Below, piece by piece: positions 46,452 through 58,759 of a stretch of 64,000 nt of DNA. The position numbers and the translations under genes are program-made. This stretch comes from Brasenia schreberi. Lineage: Eukaryota > Streptophyta > Magnoliopsida > Nymphaeales > Cabombaceae. The notes under the pieces were generated by a model. It worked only from the letters and a program-made list of their open reading frames with translations, had not been told where the DNA came from and did no database searches. The stretch covers positions 7,823,001 to 7,887,000 of the forward strand of contig JAYKKT010000059.1 in assembly GCA_036023115.1 (NCBI GenBank), given 5' to 3'. Numbering within the stretch: the first letter of the stretch is position 1; every line of letters begins with the position of its first letter.

Positions 46452-46784
46452 CGTACGACTCAACTCCAGCATAATTACCCTGATATAGCTGGCTCTTTTA
46501 GGTACTTGAATATTTCCCAATTCCTCTGGTGCATTAACCGTTATTGCCTCCGTGAACATAGTAGCTAAATAATCCCAACGTGTCACATAAGGTAGATATT
46601 GTATAATTGTTCGGTTTTCTGCAATTTTTTCCATTCCTCTGTGTAAATAACCCAATATGGGTTCACAGTCGATAACATCTTCGCCATCTAGAGTAACAAT
46701 GAGTCGAAGAACACCATGCATTGACGGGTGCTGAGGACCCATGTTGACTATGAGGAGGTCTTTTCTTGTGTCTGGTACAGTCAT
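46452..46784 (-). pseudogene. ndhH: Plastid ndhH 5' fragment in nuclear DNA (NUPT)
   Basis: The frame starts [17 protein letters not shown] and runs to about codon 110 ([11 protein letters not shown]). It is nearly identical to chloroplast NAD(P)H-quinone oxidoreductase subunit H, including [20 protein letters not shown] and [19 protein letters not shown]. It then breaks abruptly into unrelated sequence (TPHLSLPLS, ending near 46398), so about 280 residues are missing. Surrounding DNA is repeat-rich nuclear sequence, so this is a transferred piece and not plastid DNA. The lack of stops over 110 codons suggests a recent transfer. No product is expected. Confidence 0.93.
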
Positions 46785-47534
46785 ATGTTTTTCTTCTTCT
46801 ATCCCAATTCATTATTCCATGAAGTCTCAAAACAAAAATAAAACAAGGTTCATAAAAATTAAAGATCTAATGATCCAAATAATTCATGTAAGAGAGAGTG
46901 TAGGAGAAAGACAAAAGAAAAAATAAAATAAACGAGAGGAAAAAGATGGGTGCAGGTAAATAAGGATAAAATTAAAATGCATGCTTAATAATTAGAGGTA
47001 TGTCATTAATATTAGAAGGTCTTCTTGATCGTGATGATAGAACGATCAAGAATGGAGCTCCGTCCTTATCACATTTGCGGCCAGTGAGATCCAGGCATGG
47101 TGCGACGCCATGAACATTACGATCGGTTGACAGCTTAGTACGGAACAGTCTACAAGTTGAAGCCAAGCTGACTAGGCCAACTCTTCTGGGGGTTGACAGA
47201 GCAGATGGGGCCACCAATCGCTTCACACAAGGGCCATGTGTCTCCCCCACCCTCCAGGGCCCCACACTCAAAACCTGACCCTTTTGTCTCCACAGCTACC
47301 ACCCTCCGTACTCCCCCGCACCGGCTACCTCCGGTGAAACCCGTCTTCCCCTCTCCTCCTGGTAGCACCACATGTGCGAGAACACTCCAACCTAATTTTT
47401 TTTCTTGTTAAAAAAGTAAAAATTGAAAAGAGAGCAGTAAACGGATAAAAAATAATTGATAACCCACAATCTCCCGCTCTCTCGCTCTGTCGGGTGAGGA
47501 GTAGAGGAAGGAAGAAGTCGAGAGGAGAGAAAGG

Positions 47535-49074
47535 ATGAGAATACGAAACAGATCGACTCATCTCTCTTCCTTTTCCTCTCCCATTTTCCCCACAGAAGAA
47601 GGAGAGAGAGTGGTGCAACTGAAGGAAGCAGAAGATAGCACTTCGCTCGAAGAAGCAAAGAAGAAGAAGAAAGAGAGAGCCGATCCGAACTGCGATGCAC
47701 CCCCACGCCTCCTCCTCCCGGACTCCCCCACGCCGGCCACCGGATCACTTCCTATCCGGCAGAAAACCAACGCGGAGAGCGCGACCACGACCACCTTTCG
47801 GGGATCTCCCACAGAGGTATGTATCCTTTCTCACAGACGACCTTTCCTGTCTTTCCCCTCTTTTTCTCTTGAATAACAGCATGCACCTCACTCTACCTTA
47901 CTGGAAAACGTCTTTTTGGGATACTCATCTCGTTTTCCGGTGCATTTTGTGTTTCCTCTCTCACCGCCTTCACGCTCCACTCATCTAATACCTACCACCG
48001 AGAAATAAAGCAAAGCAAAGAACTCCATAGCTCTTCCAATACACAGAAGGCATGCACATAGATTAGTCGGACGGATTTCTCGGATGTTCCTTCAGATCTG
48101 CCGTTTCTCGATTGTTGGTGGTGCAAAGGAAAACGGGGAAGGAATACACCCTTCTTGCCATGGTTCTTCTTTTTGTGTTTTTAGTGCAAATATAGAAAAA
48201 AATGCACATGTACTTTCACCGTGAGAGATAATGACAGCCAATCGACTATAAAGGATGTGTGCGCGCTCTTTATTGTGTTGTTATTGTGTCCATTCATGGT
48301 TGTGTGCAGGAAGTCGGGCAGAAGGTGGAGAAAAGAGAGGGTGCAAGGGAAGAAGGTGAAGATAGGTAATGATAATGATAATAGTATTGAAAGCAGTGAT
48401 GCCATTATAAGTGGCACACATTTCTTAGCCTTAAAAGAGAAGAAGAAAATAAAGGAGATATTTGACGGATTCTAGTTCTTGTTTTTGGATTCTGATCAGA
48501 TTCCGGCAGAGATTTGAGGCTCCTAATGAGCATTATTCACAAGGTATGTATTATTTACTGAGGTGAAACGCGTATCTAACAGTAGCTCTCTTGGTATTGG
48601 TTAGTTGAGGGGGTCATTTCTTTTGTTCTTTTGTGCACCCTCTCTAGATCATTCTATCTGTGCTCCTTCCCTTCCGTTTTTTTCTCTCTTTATCTTTGAT
48701 GGTTTGTGCACGATGCAATACGTGAAGAGAATAGCGACTTCCCTTTGAAGAGGAGGAGGAATCTGGAGTGGGCGTCTGATGATGATGATAACTATGGCGA
48801 TGATGATAGTGATGAAGAATATAATATTCAGAAGAAGAAGAAGAAAGGGAAGATGGTAGAGAAGAAATGGATGTGCACTCGGATGAACGGTCGAGGATGG
48901 AGATGCAGCAAACCAACGCTCGTTGGATACTCTCTTTGTGAGCATCATCTTGGCAAAGGACGGAGAATCAAAACCATTAATACACTTGCACCAGAGAAGC
49001 AGAAAGATGATAATAGTGAGGTTTCAATCCGAAACAGCAAGAGGAAGGATAAAGAGATCATGATCACCGGGTGA
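47535..49074 (+). CDS. WRC-domain protein, probably nuclear
   Basis: The WRC motif (WMCTRMNGRGWRC...LCEHHLGKGR, in 48866-48962) is a zinc-binding C3H module with basic residues. It is known from GRF transcription factors and from stand-alone WRC proteins. No QLQ domain is present, so this is not a GRF. Proposed exons are 47535-47816, 48310-48365, 48500-48543 and 48728-49074, giving about 242 aa. The MRIRNR start resembles the MRIRK-type start of plant WRC proteins. A KKKKKGK stretch before the motif could be a nuclear signal, and a DDDD...DDD acidic patch precedes it. Exon 3/4 junctions are ambiguous: acceptors at 48511 and 48729 would also keep frame. The last exon is firm; the upstream exons are inferred. 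Confidence 0.75.
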
Positions 49075-49456
49075 AGGCTCCATCCTCGAATGGTCTTCTT
49101 TTGGATCACACCTCGAAAGCTTAGCAATCAGCAAAAGCCTACACTTTCTGTTTGTGGGTATCATTCAGAGTCGATTTTAACCAGGCTGACGGTGCAGGTA
49201 TAGATTTTCGTTTTTTTCAGGGAGTGGAGTTTGTTGGTGCTAGCGTTTTGTCCTTATGAATCGATCATGGATCGATGAGAGATGGAATGGGATGAAAGAT
49301 TCTTGGTTTCTTTGTTTGAATCTTCTTCTCTGCCAGTGTGGCAGCGCGTTTATTTTCACCCCATCCACGAAAACAATACGCTTTTAATTTGGCGGCAGCA
49401 TGTCATGGGTACGAATACGATGAATAATTTTTTTAGTTCTTTCTCTTTCTTTCTCA

Positions 49457-49658
49457 CTATAAATATAAAGAATCAATAAGGGAGATCTTAATTAAAACTA
49501 ATGGTGTTTTTTTTTGTATTTTGCATTTGTTTATGGTTCTCTATTTTTATTGCTTCCTTAAATCTAAATTCTTTCTTTAATTTTTATAATATATAAAGTA
49601 CAAAAATACACCATTAGTTTTAATTAAGATTTCCATTATTGATTCTTTATATATATAA
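49457..49658. mobile_element. Foldback MITE-like element of about 200 bp
   Basis: The left arm (49457-49520) includes aaagaatcaataaggga and ttaattaaaactaatggtgt. The right arm (49596-49658) is its reverse complement with few mismatches, ending attgattctttata. The central 75 bases are AT-rich. It lies about 400 bp beyond the WRC gene stop codon. Confidence 0.8.
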
Positions 49659-52600
49659 ACCCTCTTTTCTTTCTCCCCCCCCCCCTTCATTGAATAACGT
49701 GAGGTAGTTTTTGCTTGAGAGCAAGGGCCAGCGGAAACGAGGGAATGGGAGAAGAAGGTCGACGATCCATGGTTTGGTAAGAACCGTAAGATTGAAAGAA
49801 GGTGAGGTCGACCGGGGTTTTTATTGTGTGATATATTAAGATATTAGTTAAAAATGAATACAGCTGTCTGATTTCCCAGTCCGTTTTTGTTTTTTATGAC
49901 ATTTAATTATTTAATGTTTTGAGAATAGAACTCTATCTGATTTGACCGTCTAAAGATTACGCAAGTGCCCTTTGATTTTTTTGGGTAAGGGTGACAAGTT
50001 GCTGGCCACTTAGTGGGTGGGCCCCACCAACTCGTATCATTTTCATAAAATATGAGTCTCGCTTATCCCTTTCTCTCACGGGCGCCCCTCCTCCACGTAT
50101 ATATATATAAGAGAAAGAAAGGAACTTTTAACTGTCTTTGCATTTCATACATAATCTTATACTAACGTCTTCATTAGTAGATATTTAAATCAAATATACT
50201 ATTATATCTTTGTACTTCCATTATATTAAATACAAAATTATTGAAATTTTCATTATTGATCTCAAAAATCTAATACTGAAAATTATATAGTAAAACCCAT
50301 TTTCCAGCTAAAACACTATAATATATAACTTAGTGATCTCGTTTAGTAACTTTGGTCGAGTTAATGGAAACTCCATATAAACCTTTTCAATCCCTAGTTT
50401 TTTGGTTCACCCAAGGGCCAAGGCATACTCTCTCTCTCTCTCTCTCTCTCGTTCACCATCGTTTCATTTTCTCCCTCACACATCGCGGGGAGAGTGCTTC
50501 CTGTGACTTCTTCTTTCCCACTTTTCCCGATTCAGTACTCGCCTTATCACTCTCCCTCTCCCGCGGCTTCTCATCTTCATCTTGGGTGAGTGTCTAACTC
50601 ATGTTCGGGAAATACAGGTCGGGGATTCACAGCTACCATATTCCCTAGAGCATATCCGGCAACGCGTGTATTATAGCCTATGGATTCAACTTGGGTTCTA
50701 GCTGTTTAGTTGCCTGCCACCGGAGATCGAATGCCATGCCTGCATCAATTCACGCTCAAGGAGTGCTGCCCCCAGCACCTCATGGTGGTGAACATCAGCA
50801 AGATCTCGAAAGGTTATAGTGTGTTCAATTGGCTGGTTTTTCATGACAGATCTCTGCTTCTCGATCTTGGGGAACTAAAGCAAACTATTACAAGTCATAT
50901 AAATCTGAACCAGTTCGACGGTTCCGAACCATACAACTGAAACTTTTCATACGGAACAAAAATAAACCACAAAGGAGGGAAACCAATCCAAATCAAACTA
51001 TGAGTTTTTGGTTCGGTCAGATCGGTCTTTTGAACATCCCTGATGCCATGGTTGCTCCTACTTGTTAATTAATACGGTTATCGATGGGTTAGATCCCAAT
51101 TAGATCAAGTACGTCGAGGCCTGAGTTCCACTTTGGATGCTATCACCATTCCTGGTTCTGCGCATGTAAGATCTATAATAAGAAAAACCATACCTGGATG
51201 CTATAATCAATATTGCAAACATCGTATCGGACCCTCATTGCATGAGACACCAATCTACCTATATCGCTATAGTATGATACATGAGATTTTTAAATTATTT
51301 TTTAGAAAATCATAAGAAATATAAATTTTTTAAAAATCACACAAAAATTCTACAATATGCACCATACCAAGAGGTAATGGATTCAATGTCAAAACAAACT
51401 AAATCACATGTATACATCACCCCCGGGCCTCATTTTGAAACTTAAGATTGATGACTATTAGTGGATGTAGAATACATATGAGATTTTTAAAGAAATTTGA
51501 ACCATGATACGCAATGATTCGACCCATAGTTAGTGAACCTAGTTAAAATTTAAACCGTGGTACCCCTGATTTATTGGGTAAATTGGTATTGTAATGACAT
51601 ATGGTGGAGCGTGCGAAATCGATCTTTTACCTGCCATTTGACCCTTTGGTTGTAAGCAGTCTAGGGTGAGGCTAATAACCCAATTAACATTTTAGGCTGG
51701 ACAATTAAACTAGGTTAAGAACAATGGATTCGTATAGTCTTTTTTCTTCTTCTAAACTTTGGGCTCAATGTAGATCAAGACACTGATCAAGCCACCCACT
51801 GACTAATGATCCATGAATATAGCAATCAAATTCCGATTCCTCTGTCTGGTATGGAAAAAGCTACATAAACGTCATAAAAAAGTAGACTCCTTACTGAATT
51901 ATACATTGAGTTTACACCAACCACTATATTTTGCTAAGTAATCCATGTCCAACACTAAGGACCTCACCCACTTTAGGGCCAGATGAGGCATGCCTCTCAC
52001 CCTAAATCTGAAAAATTCCTGGGACAGTCACTATAGGTAGAGAAATATAAGTGCTTTGTGGATGTGAAATAAAAGTGCGCCTAAACCCGAAAAAATCCTG
52101 AGTCCGCCATTTCTACCAATGGTAAGTAAAGGGTTCGACTAAATGGATAGGTGTTGTTCATGACTCATTCCCCCACCTTTAGAACATGAAATTCTCAACT
52201 TTCTATCCACTTGATCAGTGTTACACATGCTGTCCATTCACTTTGATAGTAACTAAAGATGCCAATTGTTCATAGCTGCATGAGCTGAGCAGATGAGTGT
52301 TTGTGTTCATTTCAGATAGCTTAATCAGCTCAGCCTTCGTTTAGTTCATGCATATTGTAAACATGCATGAAATCATAATGAATCAAACTGAGCCCAACCA
52401 TGAATTGGATTTGCTAGCCCAGTTAGCACAGGATCTGTGCGGATCATGTAACGCAATATGGCTTCCCTATTGGTTTTAAGATTTAGTTTTATTTAAATGC
52501 ATTTATTTATTTATCTATTGTTTACATTCATGTTCTAGGTTTGATATATCACACTAACGTGAGAACTTTTTCCTGTTCTCCATTTGATCAATAATAAAAG

Positions 52601-52680
52601 GTAGCAGTCGTCGTTTCTTTGCTTTTTGAGATTCCAAAACATGATTAATCTTTTTCACGTGTACTCGTTGCATCAAGGTT
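49659..52680. other. Intergenic; one orphan 5'-UTR-like stretch
   Basis: Positions 50420-50590 look like the 5' UTR and start of a plant gene: a TC microsatellite, pyrimidine-rich GC-balanced sequence and a GGGTGAGTGT donor-like site at 50583. No downstream exon follows, and the 81-codon frame has no domain. Positions 50890-51040 carry 'ggttcggt/gaaccag' dispersed repeats. The rest shows nothing I can assign. Confidence 0.35.
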
Positions 52681-52689
52681 CGTCTTCTT

Positions 52690-53790
52690 TCCTTCGATGG
52701 CCAATCAAACAACAGAAGTAGGCGGCAGTTCTCGTGGCGTATATTAGATAACCGAGTCCTCAAAATCTGTGATGGATCTTGAGACTGCTCTTGAAGCCAT
52801 GGAGCAATGACTAGAGCAGCGGATGGATCATCCATTCCATGCAGCGCCTAGAAGGGCGTTTTGAAGAGACGGCTGATCGATTCAAATGAACGTGGGCACC
52901 AATAGAGATAGGGACTACGTTTGGCCACCAGCCGCGGACGATGTTGTTCATGGCTAGCCTTTCAATAGATTCCTACCTGCTAATCAGTGGCGGATGTAGA
53001 AATTTTGGTGGGATGGAGAAAACTGCCTACTCGATCATGTAAGGTGGGCGAACTATGTATAATAGCCGTAGATTCAATCATCCCATATAAAATTTTCATT
53101 GGCTTTTCAAATTTTAGGTGGGACGGCTACCCTCTCTCCCTTCAACCTAAGTCCACCACTTCTGCCCATCATAGTAGCCAACCAGTTTATGTGAAAGAAT
53201 CGAAAAGGGATGATGAATACATTGAATAGCTTATGCGATTTACTGGAAATCAACGAAATCATTACGGGACCAGAAATACCGAGTTTGAATTAAAGGTAGA
53301 TACTCCAACCTTCAATAGAATTTTAAATATTGAAAAATTTGTAGATTGGCTTGCAGAGATCGATCGGTTCTTTGAATATATGGAAATACCATATAGAAAA
53401 CAAGTGAGAGATGGCATCCGATGAAGCAACGAGCAAATCCCATTTCAACAATATCAAAGGTGTCGCCGATGTCGCAGATCTCTGCATGAATCATAGGTTT
53501 GAATTTTTGGGACTTGCTGAGAGGAACGACTTAAGGGAAACCAGGGGTAGCAGGTTGCCAGATACTTGGATGTATTAAAGCCGACGATAAGGGAACATTT
53601 TCTGAGGCTCGAAATATTGCTTTAGAGTGTAAATTAACGTTGGAGGGAAGAAACCAACAAGATTATTATCATCAAAATTATATATGAAAGAATACGAGCC
53701 ACAATGATAAGTTGCATAAAGTTCAAGAGGCACCAAAACAGGGCCACCATGGTAAAGAAGATAAAGCCACTGCGTTGGGGCATCCCAATT
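52690..53790 (+). pseudogene. Ty3/Gypsy gag remnant
   Basis: From MANQTTEVGGSSRG at 52697 a broken frame leads to a gag core at 53233-53424 (KVDTPTFNRILNIEKFVDWL, FFEYMEIPYRKQV). A QQVARYLD segment follows at about 53550. These match the 'IP.F.G..N.E.FLDW' and 'QVARY..GL' landmarks of plant Gypsy gag proteins. Stops and an insertion (about 52980-53220) interrupt it. No pol or LTR is recognised, so it is an isolated dead piece. Confidence 0.75.
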
Positions 53791-54259
53791 TTTAGGCAAG
53801 GCTTGTATTTAGTTCTACCAAGGGAGGAGAGATCAAAGCCTTAGCCATGTTGTGGTAGAATTCGCTGAGATGGTCTACGATCACCTCCTGTCTTGAGACC
53901 GATGGAATAGATCGTTCAAGAAGCGATCTGAGTAAGTGAATTACATTCTATATGTTCCATTTTGTGAAGCGAAGCTTCAAGTTTAGGTAACAAAAGTATG
54001 GAAGACTCGCTTGAATACGAAACTGTTTCAACTAGGTGCCTTGCCTTCTGAAAGATTTCTCAAACTTCAAAACCAAAATCCATAAAGTAAACTGAGGGTT
54101 TTCCATGGATGCCGTCATCCAGGCTTGATATATAAGCAACTCTTTCCTTGTTTTGAACTTCTCTTCGGGGTCTCCCTCGTGGCGTTGCAAAATATGAGCA
54201 TAAAAGCACCTTTAACAGCTGGAGACATCCCTAGAATTGCACTGCATCACTGATTTGAT

Positions 54260-54770
54260 GCAGGGAGCAGAGGAACACGATCAGTACAGAGAGCAGCATG
54301 ATGCATACACTTGTGATGTGTTCAGGCCATAGAGTGATCGAGATGGCCCTGTCCCCATTTGCGTGCGAATTTTCACAACCACAGTTATCACAAGGAGAGC
54401 CAAAGCAAACACATTTGAGAGGATCTCTGATTCCCTGCTTCTCTTGTTGCTAAACTCGGCATATTGAAAGCCAGAGCCAACATAAGAGGACGGTGCCGCT
54501 AAACTTAGTGATTGGTGAGAAGTCCCGGGCATTCAGGTGCTCAAAGCAACAGGCAGTTTTGCTGCAACAGAGAGAAATGTCAAGGTTGCAGCATTGAGTT
54601 TGGAAGTCTTGCATTTAATCGATGAAGTTCGAGGCGAAATGGAGCACACAAATGAAGCAATTGCGCAATAAACAGACCTATTGCTGGCATTGGCTCGGCG
54701 AAACCAGTCGAGACTAATTCTCCTGTAGGGTTGGCACGCATGCTTCACCTACAGGAACTGCCACTTCTGC
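54260..54770. other. Unassigned degenerate coding-like segment
   Basis: On the plus strand 54540-54740 reads as a helix-rich segment (ERNVKVAALSLEVLHLIDEV and onward) with one stop. The minus strand of 54281-54532 has an 83-codon frame with one hydrophobic stretch (FALALLVITVVV). I recognise neither. They could be a gene relic or the tail of the Gypsy remnant. Confidence 0.25.
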
Positions 54771-54787
54771 ACCTCAACTTAATGAAC

Positions 54788-54930
54788 TTTTTTTTTATAA
54801 TAACAGGTCAAAGACTAATTACATACACACACTAATGCAAATCTTGGGAATTTGAAACTCTCCGCCTCCAAGTGAGCGTCAGAGAGCCCACACGAGACCT
54901 AATGCTCTGGGTGCCCACCCAACAGAATTT
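54788..54930 (-). mobile_element. SINE-like element with poly(A)-type tail
   Basis: On the minus strand a B-box-like agagtttcaaattccc is followed by about 70 bases and an A-rich end (a T run at 54788-54797 on the plus strand). The A box is uncertain. No other clear copy is in the window. Confidence 0.4.
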
Positions 54931-55242
54931 TGCGTTACCGGAAAGATTTTCTAGGTGTGGCGCTGATTCTAGTCTTCAGGTTTTTCATGGCTGGAGATGT
55001 GACTGAGACACCTCCCAGGCGAGGGTTATGTGGGTAATAAATAACCATAACAAATAAAAAGGGTAAAGTGAAAGAGAAAGAAATGCATTCAGGGTCAGTG
55101 GCCCACGGCTTTTTTCTTTTCCATACGGCAGTGGGCCAAGTGGCTGGGGCACTGATTGGTCATCTTTATTTGCTGGTAGATGTGACCGCTGTCCCTTCTA
55201 AGCCAAGGTAGCAAACATTTTAGTTGGTGGGTTTTATAACTG

Positions 55243-55545
55243 AATTATATATATATATATATATATATATAAAGAGAGAGAAGCTAAAAAACTTGTATAT
55301 GCTAGCACCCTTACATATTATTAAATCTTAACCATCCATCTTTATTGATTAATGATCGAGATTTTAAATTTAAAAAAATACTTATATGAATAAAGTGTAC
55401 TTACAAAAAGTAGCTACTTTTTACTTTATAGATTTAAATCTCAAGCATCTATCATCAAAGATAGATGGTTGAGATTTATTTGGATTTACTAAAACCTAAG
55501 AGTGTTAGCATATAAATCTCTCTCTTTATATATATATATATATAT
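55243..55545. mobile_element. Foldback/MITE-like element bordered by TA runs
   Basis: The left end aaagagagagaagc plus atgctagcacccttac is mirrored at the right end as taagagtgttagcatataaa plus tctctctcttta. Internal segments aatcttaaccatccatcttt and aaagatagatggttgagatt are also inverted copies. TA microsatellites flank both ends, as with the element at 42354. Confidence 0.7.
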
Positions 55546-55868
55546 GATTCTACCCACATCTGAAAAGCCTACTTTTGGGCAGAATTTTAAGGGGTTTTGA
55601 AAAATACAAAAGGTATTTTTATTATACTTATACTATAAAAACAATGAGGTAAGCAAGATTCAATAATTATATATATGCATGTATGCGTATAGAGAGAGAG
55701 AGGGAGGGAGGGAGAGTTTTTAGTTTATTCTAGCTGCTCTTAATCATCCGAGCTTGTTGGAGTGAGAAGTGTGTACCTCCCTCTAAACATTAACTACAGT
55801 GAGTATCGATTGTTTGATCTGGCTGATTTCAAATGAATGAAAGCTAGTATGAAACTCGGGTAGCATAG

Positions 55869-55870
<2 letters not shown>

Positions 55871-55901
<31 letters not shown>
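55871..55901. repeat. (TC)n microsatellite
   Basis: An uninterrupted TC run of about 30 bases. Confidence 0.9.
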
Positions 55902-55904
<3 letters not shown>

Positions 55905-55989
55905 GTAAAAGCTTTCATAAATGTAAAAATTAGTTGTTTTTTCTAATGTTTAAGTAGATGCAAAATAAAGAATAAAACGCCTATCGTCG

Positions 55990-56100
55990 ATCTTGGTTTG
56001 GTTTCTTAGTGGTTAGGGCAGGATACTAAAGCCTAAAAACACACACCTGTGCATGCTTGCCCCGGGAATCGAACTCACCACCTACGATTTGTTCCCCTAC
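55990..56100 (-). mobile_element. SINE-like relative of the 41185 element
   Basis: On the minus strand gtgagttcgattcccggggc, followed by aagcatgcacaggt, parallels the B-box neighbourhood at 41230-41260. The downstream body is diverged. Confidence 0.45.
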
Positions 56101-56109
56101 CCCTTTAGC

Positions 56110-56945
56110 TGAATTTTATCACAATCCCCGTGTAAATATGACACAAAGAAAACTAAAAGGCTCGGCAAAATTAAATCTTCCTACAACAGACTCTTTAATA
56201 TTAATGTATAAAAAGTGTTTCTTAGTAAAATCAGTTTTGATACTATGCACATAGTAGGCAACGGTTCGTTACTAAGAGCAATTGTGTCCATTGTTTCTTT
56301 AACGCAGTTCTTGGCGAGGTTCCTTTGTCATTTAAGCAGCAAATATGATCTGAACTTTGAAGTCCCATATGCATACATTAGATCAAACCAAAGCAACTAT
56401 TTCTTCATCATAAATCCTTAGCAACTTAAGTTATGCATGTATAAAATGTTTTGACAAGATTAAGCTCAATTGTGAGTCGAATATTTTGTTAAGCGAAGTC
56501 TGAAATGGATGGTTGAAACTCATCAAAGTTCCCGTGCATGGTCTTCGGGCTTGATGGCTCAGCATGAGTTATAGGCTCAACAAGCCCATCTACGAACTAT
56601 GACATAGATTAGAGTGTTTAAATGTGAATGTCTACCTTAACATGATAAAGAAGTGAGTTAAGTAGTAACGAGTTGATTAAAAACCATGCCGGAACTTTTA
56701 AATCTTGGTGTGTGAACTTTCTAGTACTAATGCACCTGAACCTATCAGAGTTCCAAAGTTAAAACATTTAGACGGTCATACCGGAATATGAGACCTTTGA
56801 GTTCACATGTCGCGCCGTATGGTCAACCTCACATAAGATGAAATGGAGCATTGTTGATCTTAAGATTAGAGGGCAACTGTATGCGACTTGGCTAATTGAC
56901 TAGATGTAGTCCATCCCTTCTTTAAGGTAAAAGATCGAACTCAAA
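56110..56945. other. Intergenic, no gene recognised
   Basis: AT-rich sequence with two short plus-strand frames (65 and 68 codons) that carry no domain. Confidence 0.4.
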
Positions 56946-56948
56946 ATT

Positions 56949-57066
56949 TCTTTTTTTTTTGGTTGCAAGAGGAGGCTGATGCCCAGCACACCCACCCACA
57001 CATGCATCCTCTGGGAGTCGAACTCCCCACCAGCAGAGCGCCCTGTTGTTGAGCTAACGATTGATG
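56949..57066 (-). mobile_element. tRNA-derived SINE, family 1, copy 3 (best preserved)
   Basis: On the minus strand: gttagctcaacaacagggcg (A-box region), gggagttcgactcccagagg (B box), then a body gcatgtgtgggtgggtgtgc and an A-rich tail (T run at 56949-56962). It is the clearest of three family copies. Confidence 0.75.
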
Positions 57067-57069
57067 TGG

Positions 57070-58700
57070 CAAGAGTTTGACATTTGACACCAAGCTTATA
57101 TTGAAAACTAAAACATATTTACTTTTGCTCTGATGATCAAAAGGCTGTTTTCTATTTCTATAATGATCTCGATAGATCTAAATGCTAGTGCATGCATCTT
57201 CAATTATCAACTAGGGATTAAAACTTTATTGAAAAAAGAGAAGGGTGTTACTATTTATGCATCCTTTTTTACTAAACATACATCTATTTCATCAATTTCA
57301 AAATGTCTATCATTTAAACATAACACACCTTGAACACATTTCATCGTCAATCATGAAGGTGACGCGGTTTAACTGCACCATCTTCAAGATAAAGAAGCAC
57401 CCACTGATGCTCCTCAAATAGTGACGTATCATGAGTAAGTTTGTCTTATAAATAAAATGTGTTTTAAGCACAAGAGGAGAAGAAGCATTCACGAAAGTTT
57501 TGAAGAGGAAGAGATTTAGAAACAAATCAAATGATTAAGAGAGAACGAGACTAAAAGAGATCATCTTAAAGGAGATCGTGAAAGGTCATTAGAAGGAAAG
57601 GAGAGGCCAACAGCATCTAGAGGAGAAGAAGCCAGTGAGCAAGGGGGAGGAGAAAGAATCAATAATAGGAGAATTTTGAATGGAGTGTATGAATAGCAAT
57701 TAAGAAAAAGAAACCATGGATCAAAAGAACATACTTTGTTGGTTTTCTATAAACAACTCTACAACCATTTGGTTTTCCTCTTTTCTATAAAATAACCCAT
57801 CGATCACCATTACATAGTCTACTCAAGCTACGCATTTCAAGATAAAACATGAACTGCCAACTTAGAAAAGCAAGCAGTTAATCGGAAGATGATAAAAACA
57901 TTAGGTAGTTTTCTACAAATTGGTATGTGGCCTACTATCTTCTTGATGACAGCGCTCCACCAAGCTTGAAGAGTTCAAAAGAACCAAGGAAAAAGAACAA
58001 ACCTGCCGAGCTACAACCATCCAATCCAGCGAGAACAGGCAATAATTCAAGGTCCAAATCAAGATACTCCATTTTGTGCCGAAGCCCGATTGTACTTCAT
58101 TTTCAGTATGAATCTCTTCCAAGGACAGGTTGACATTGCATCAACTCCACTCGTGACCTTTTATTTTTTGCATGCACGACCATATATTGAAAAGTTCCAT
58201 GTTATCGAGCTGGAATGTCTTTGCTTTAAATTAACTCTGAGAAACACCATTATACCCATCACAGAACTCCCACTCTAGGATCCTCCCACTCAGGGACTAC
58301 GCTAAAATTCCAAAGTTGAACTATACTGATACTGACTTTCGTTCAAACTAATGAGTTTTTACCATACTAAGCACGTCTCACAATTGGTACAGGCACGGGC
58401 TTCATCTTTAAAATAACGTAATGACAAGCCTGATATTGTATTTGTTTTACTGCACCTGATTGTCACGAATTTACTGCAAACACATGTTCCATATTTATTG
58501 CAAAGAGACGCCTGATATTCTAACGATTTGACTGGAATGATGTCAGATAGCAATACTACCTCTCATCATTTCATCGCTCTGACGTGAAGGCATATCAGAA
58601 AGGCATCGGCGTGATCGCGTAATATTACACTTGCGATTTTATGAGCAACTTTGATATAATATGTAGAATGCATCAAAATCATTGACAAGCTGAATACTAT
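57070..58700. other. Intergenic sequence downstream of the CNGC gene
   Basis: No gene is supported. Positions 57540-57720 are purine-rich. Frames at 57310-57525, 57913-58133 and 58359-58553 show no recognisable domain. The CNGC 3' UTR probably ends near 58700. Confidence 0.4.
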
Positions 58701-58759
58701 TACATTAATAGATCATACAGGACATCATTTTGCAATGTGGTTTATAAAAACCATATACA

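Noticed and set aside
47325..47812. Minus-strand serine/leucine-rich frames opposite WRC exon 1
   Set aside because: They arise from the purine-rich plus strand. The MRIR start and the splice phases support the plus strand.
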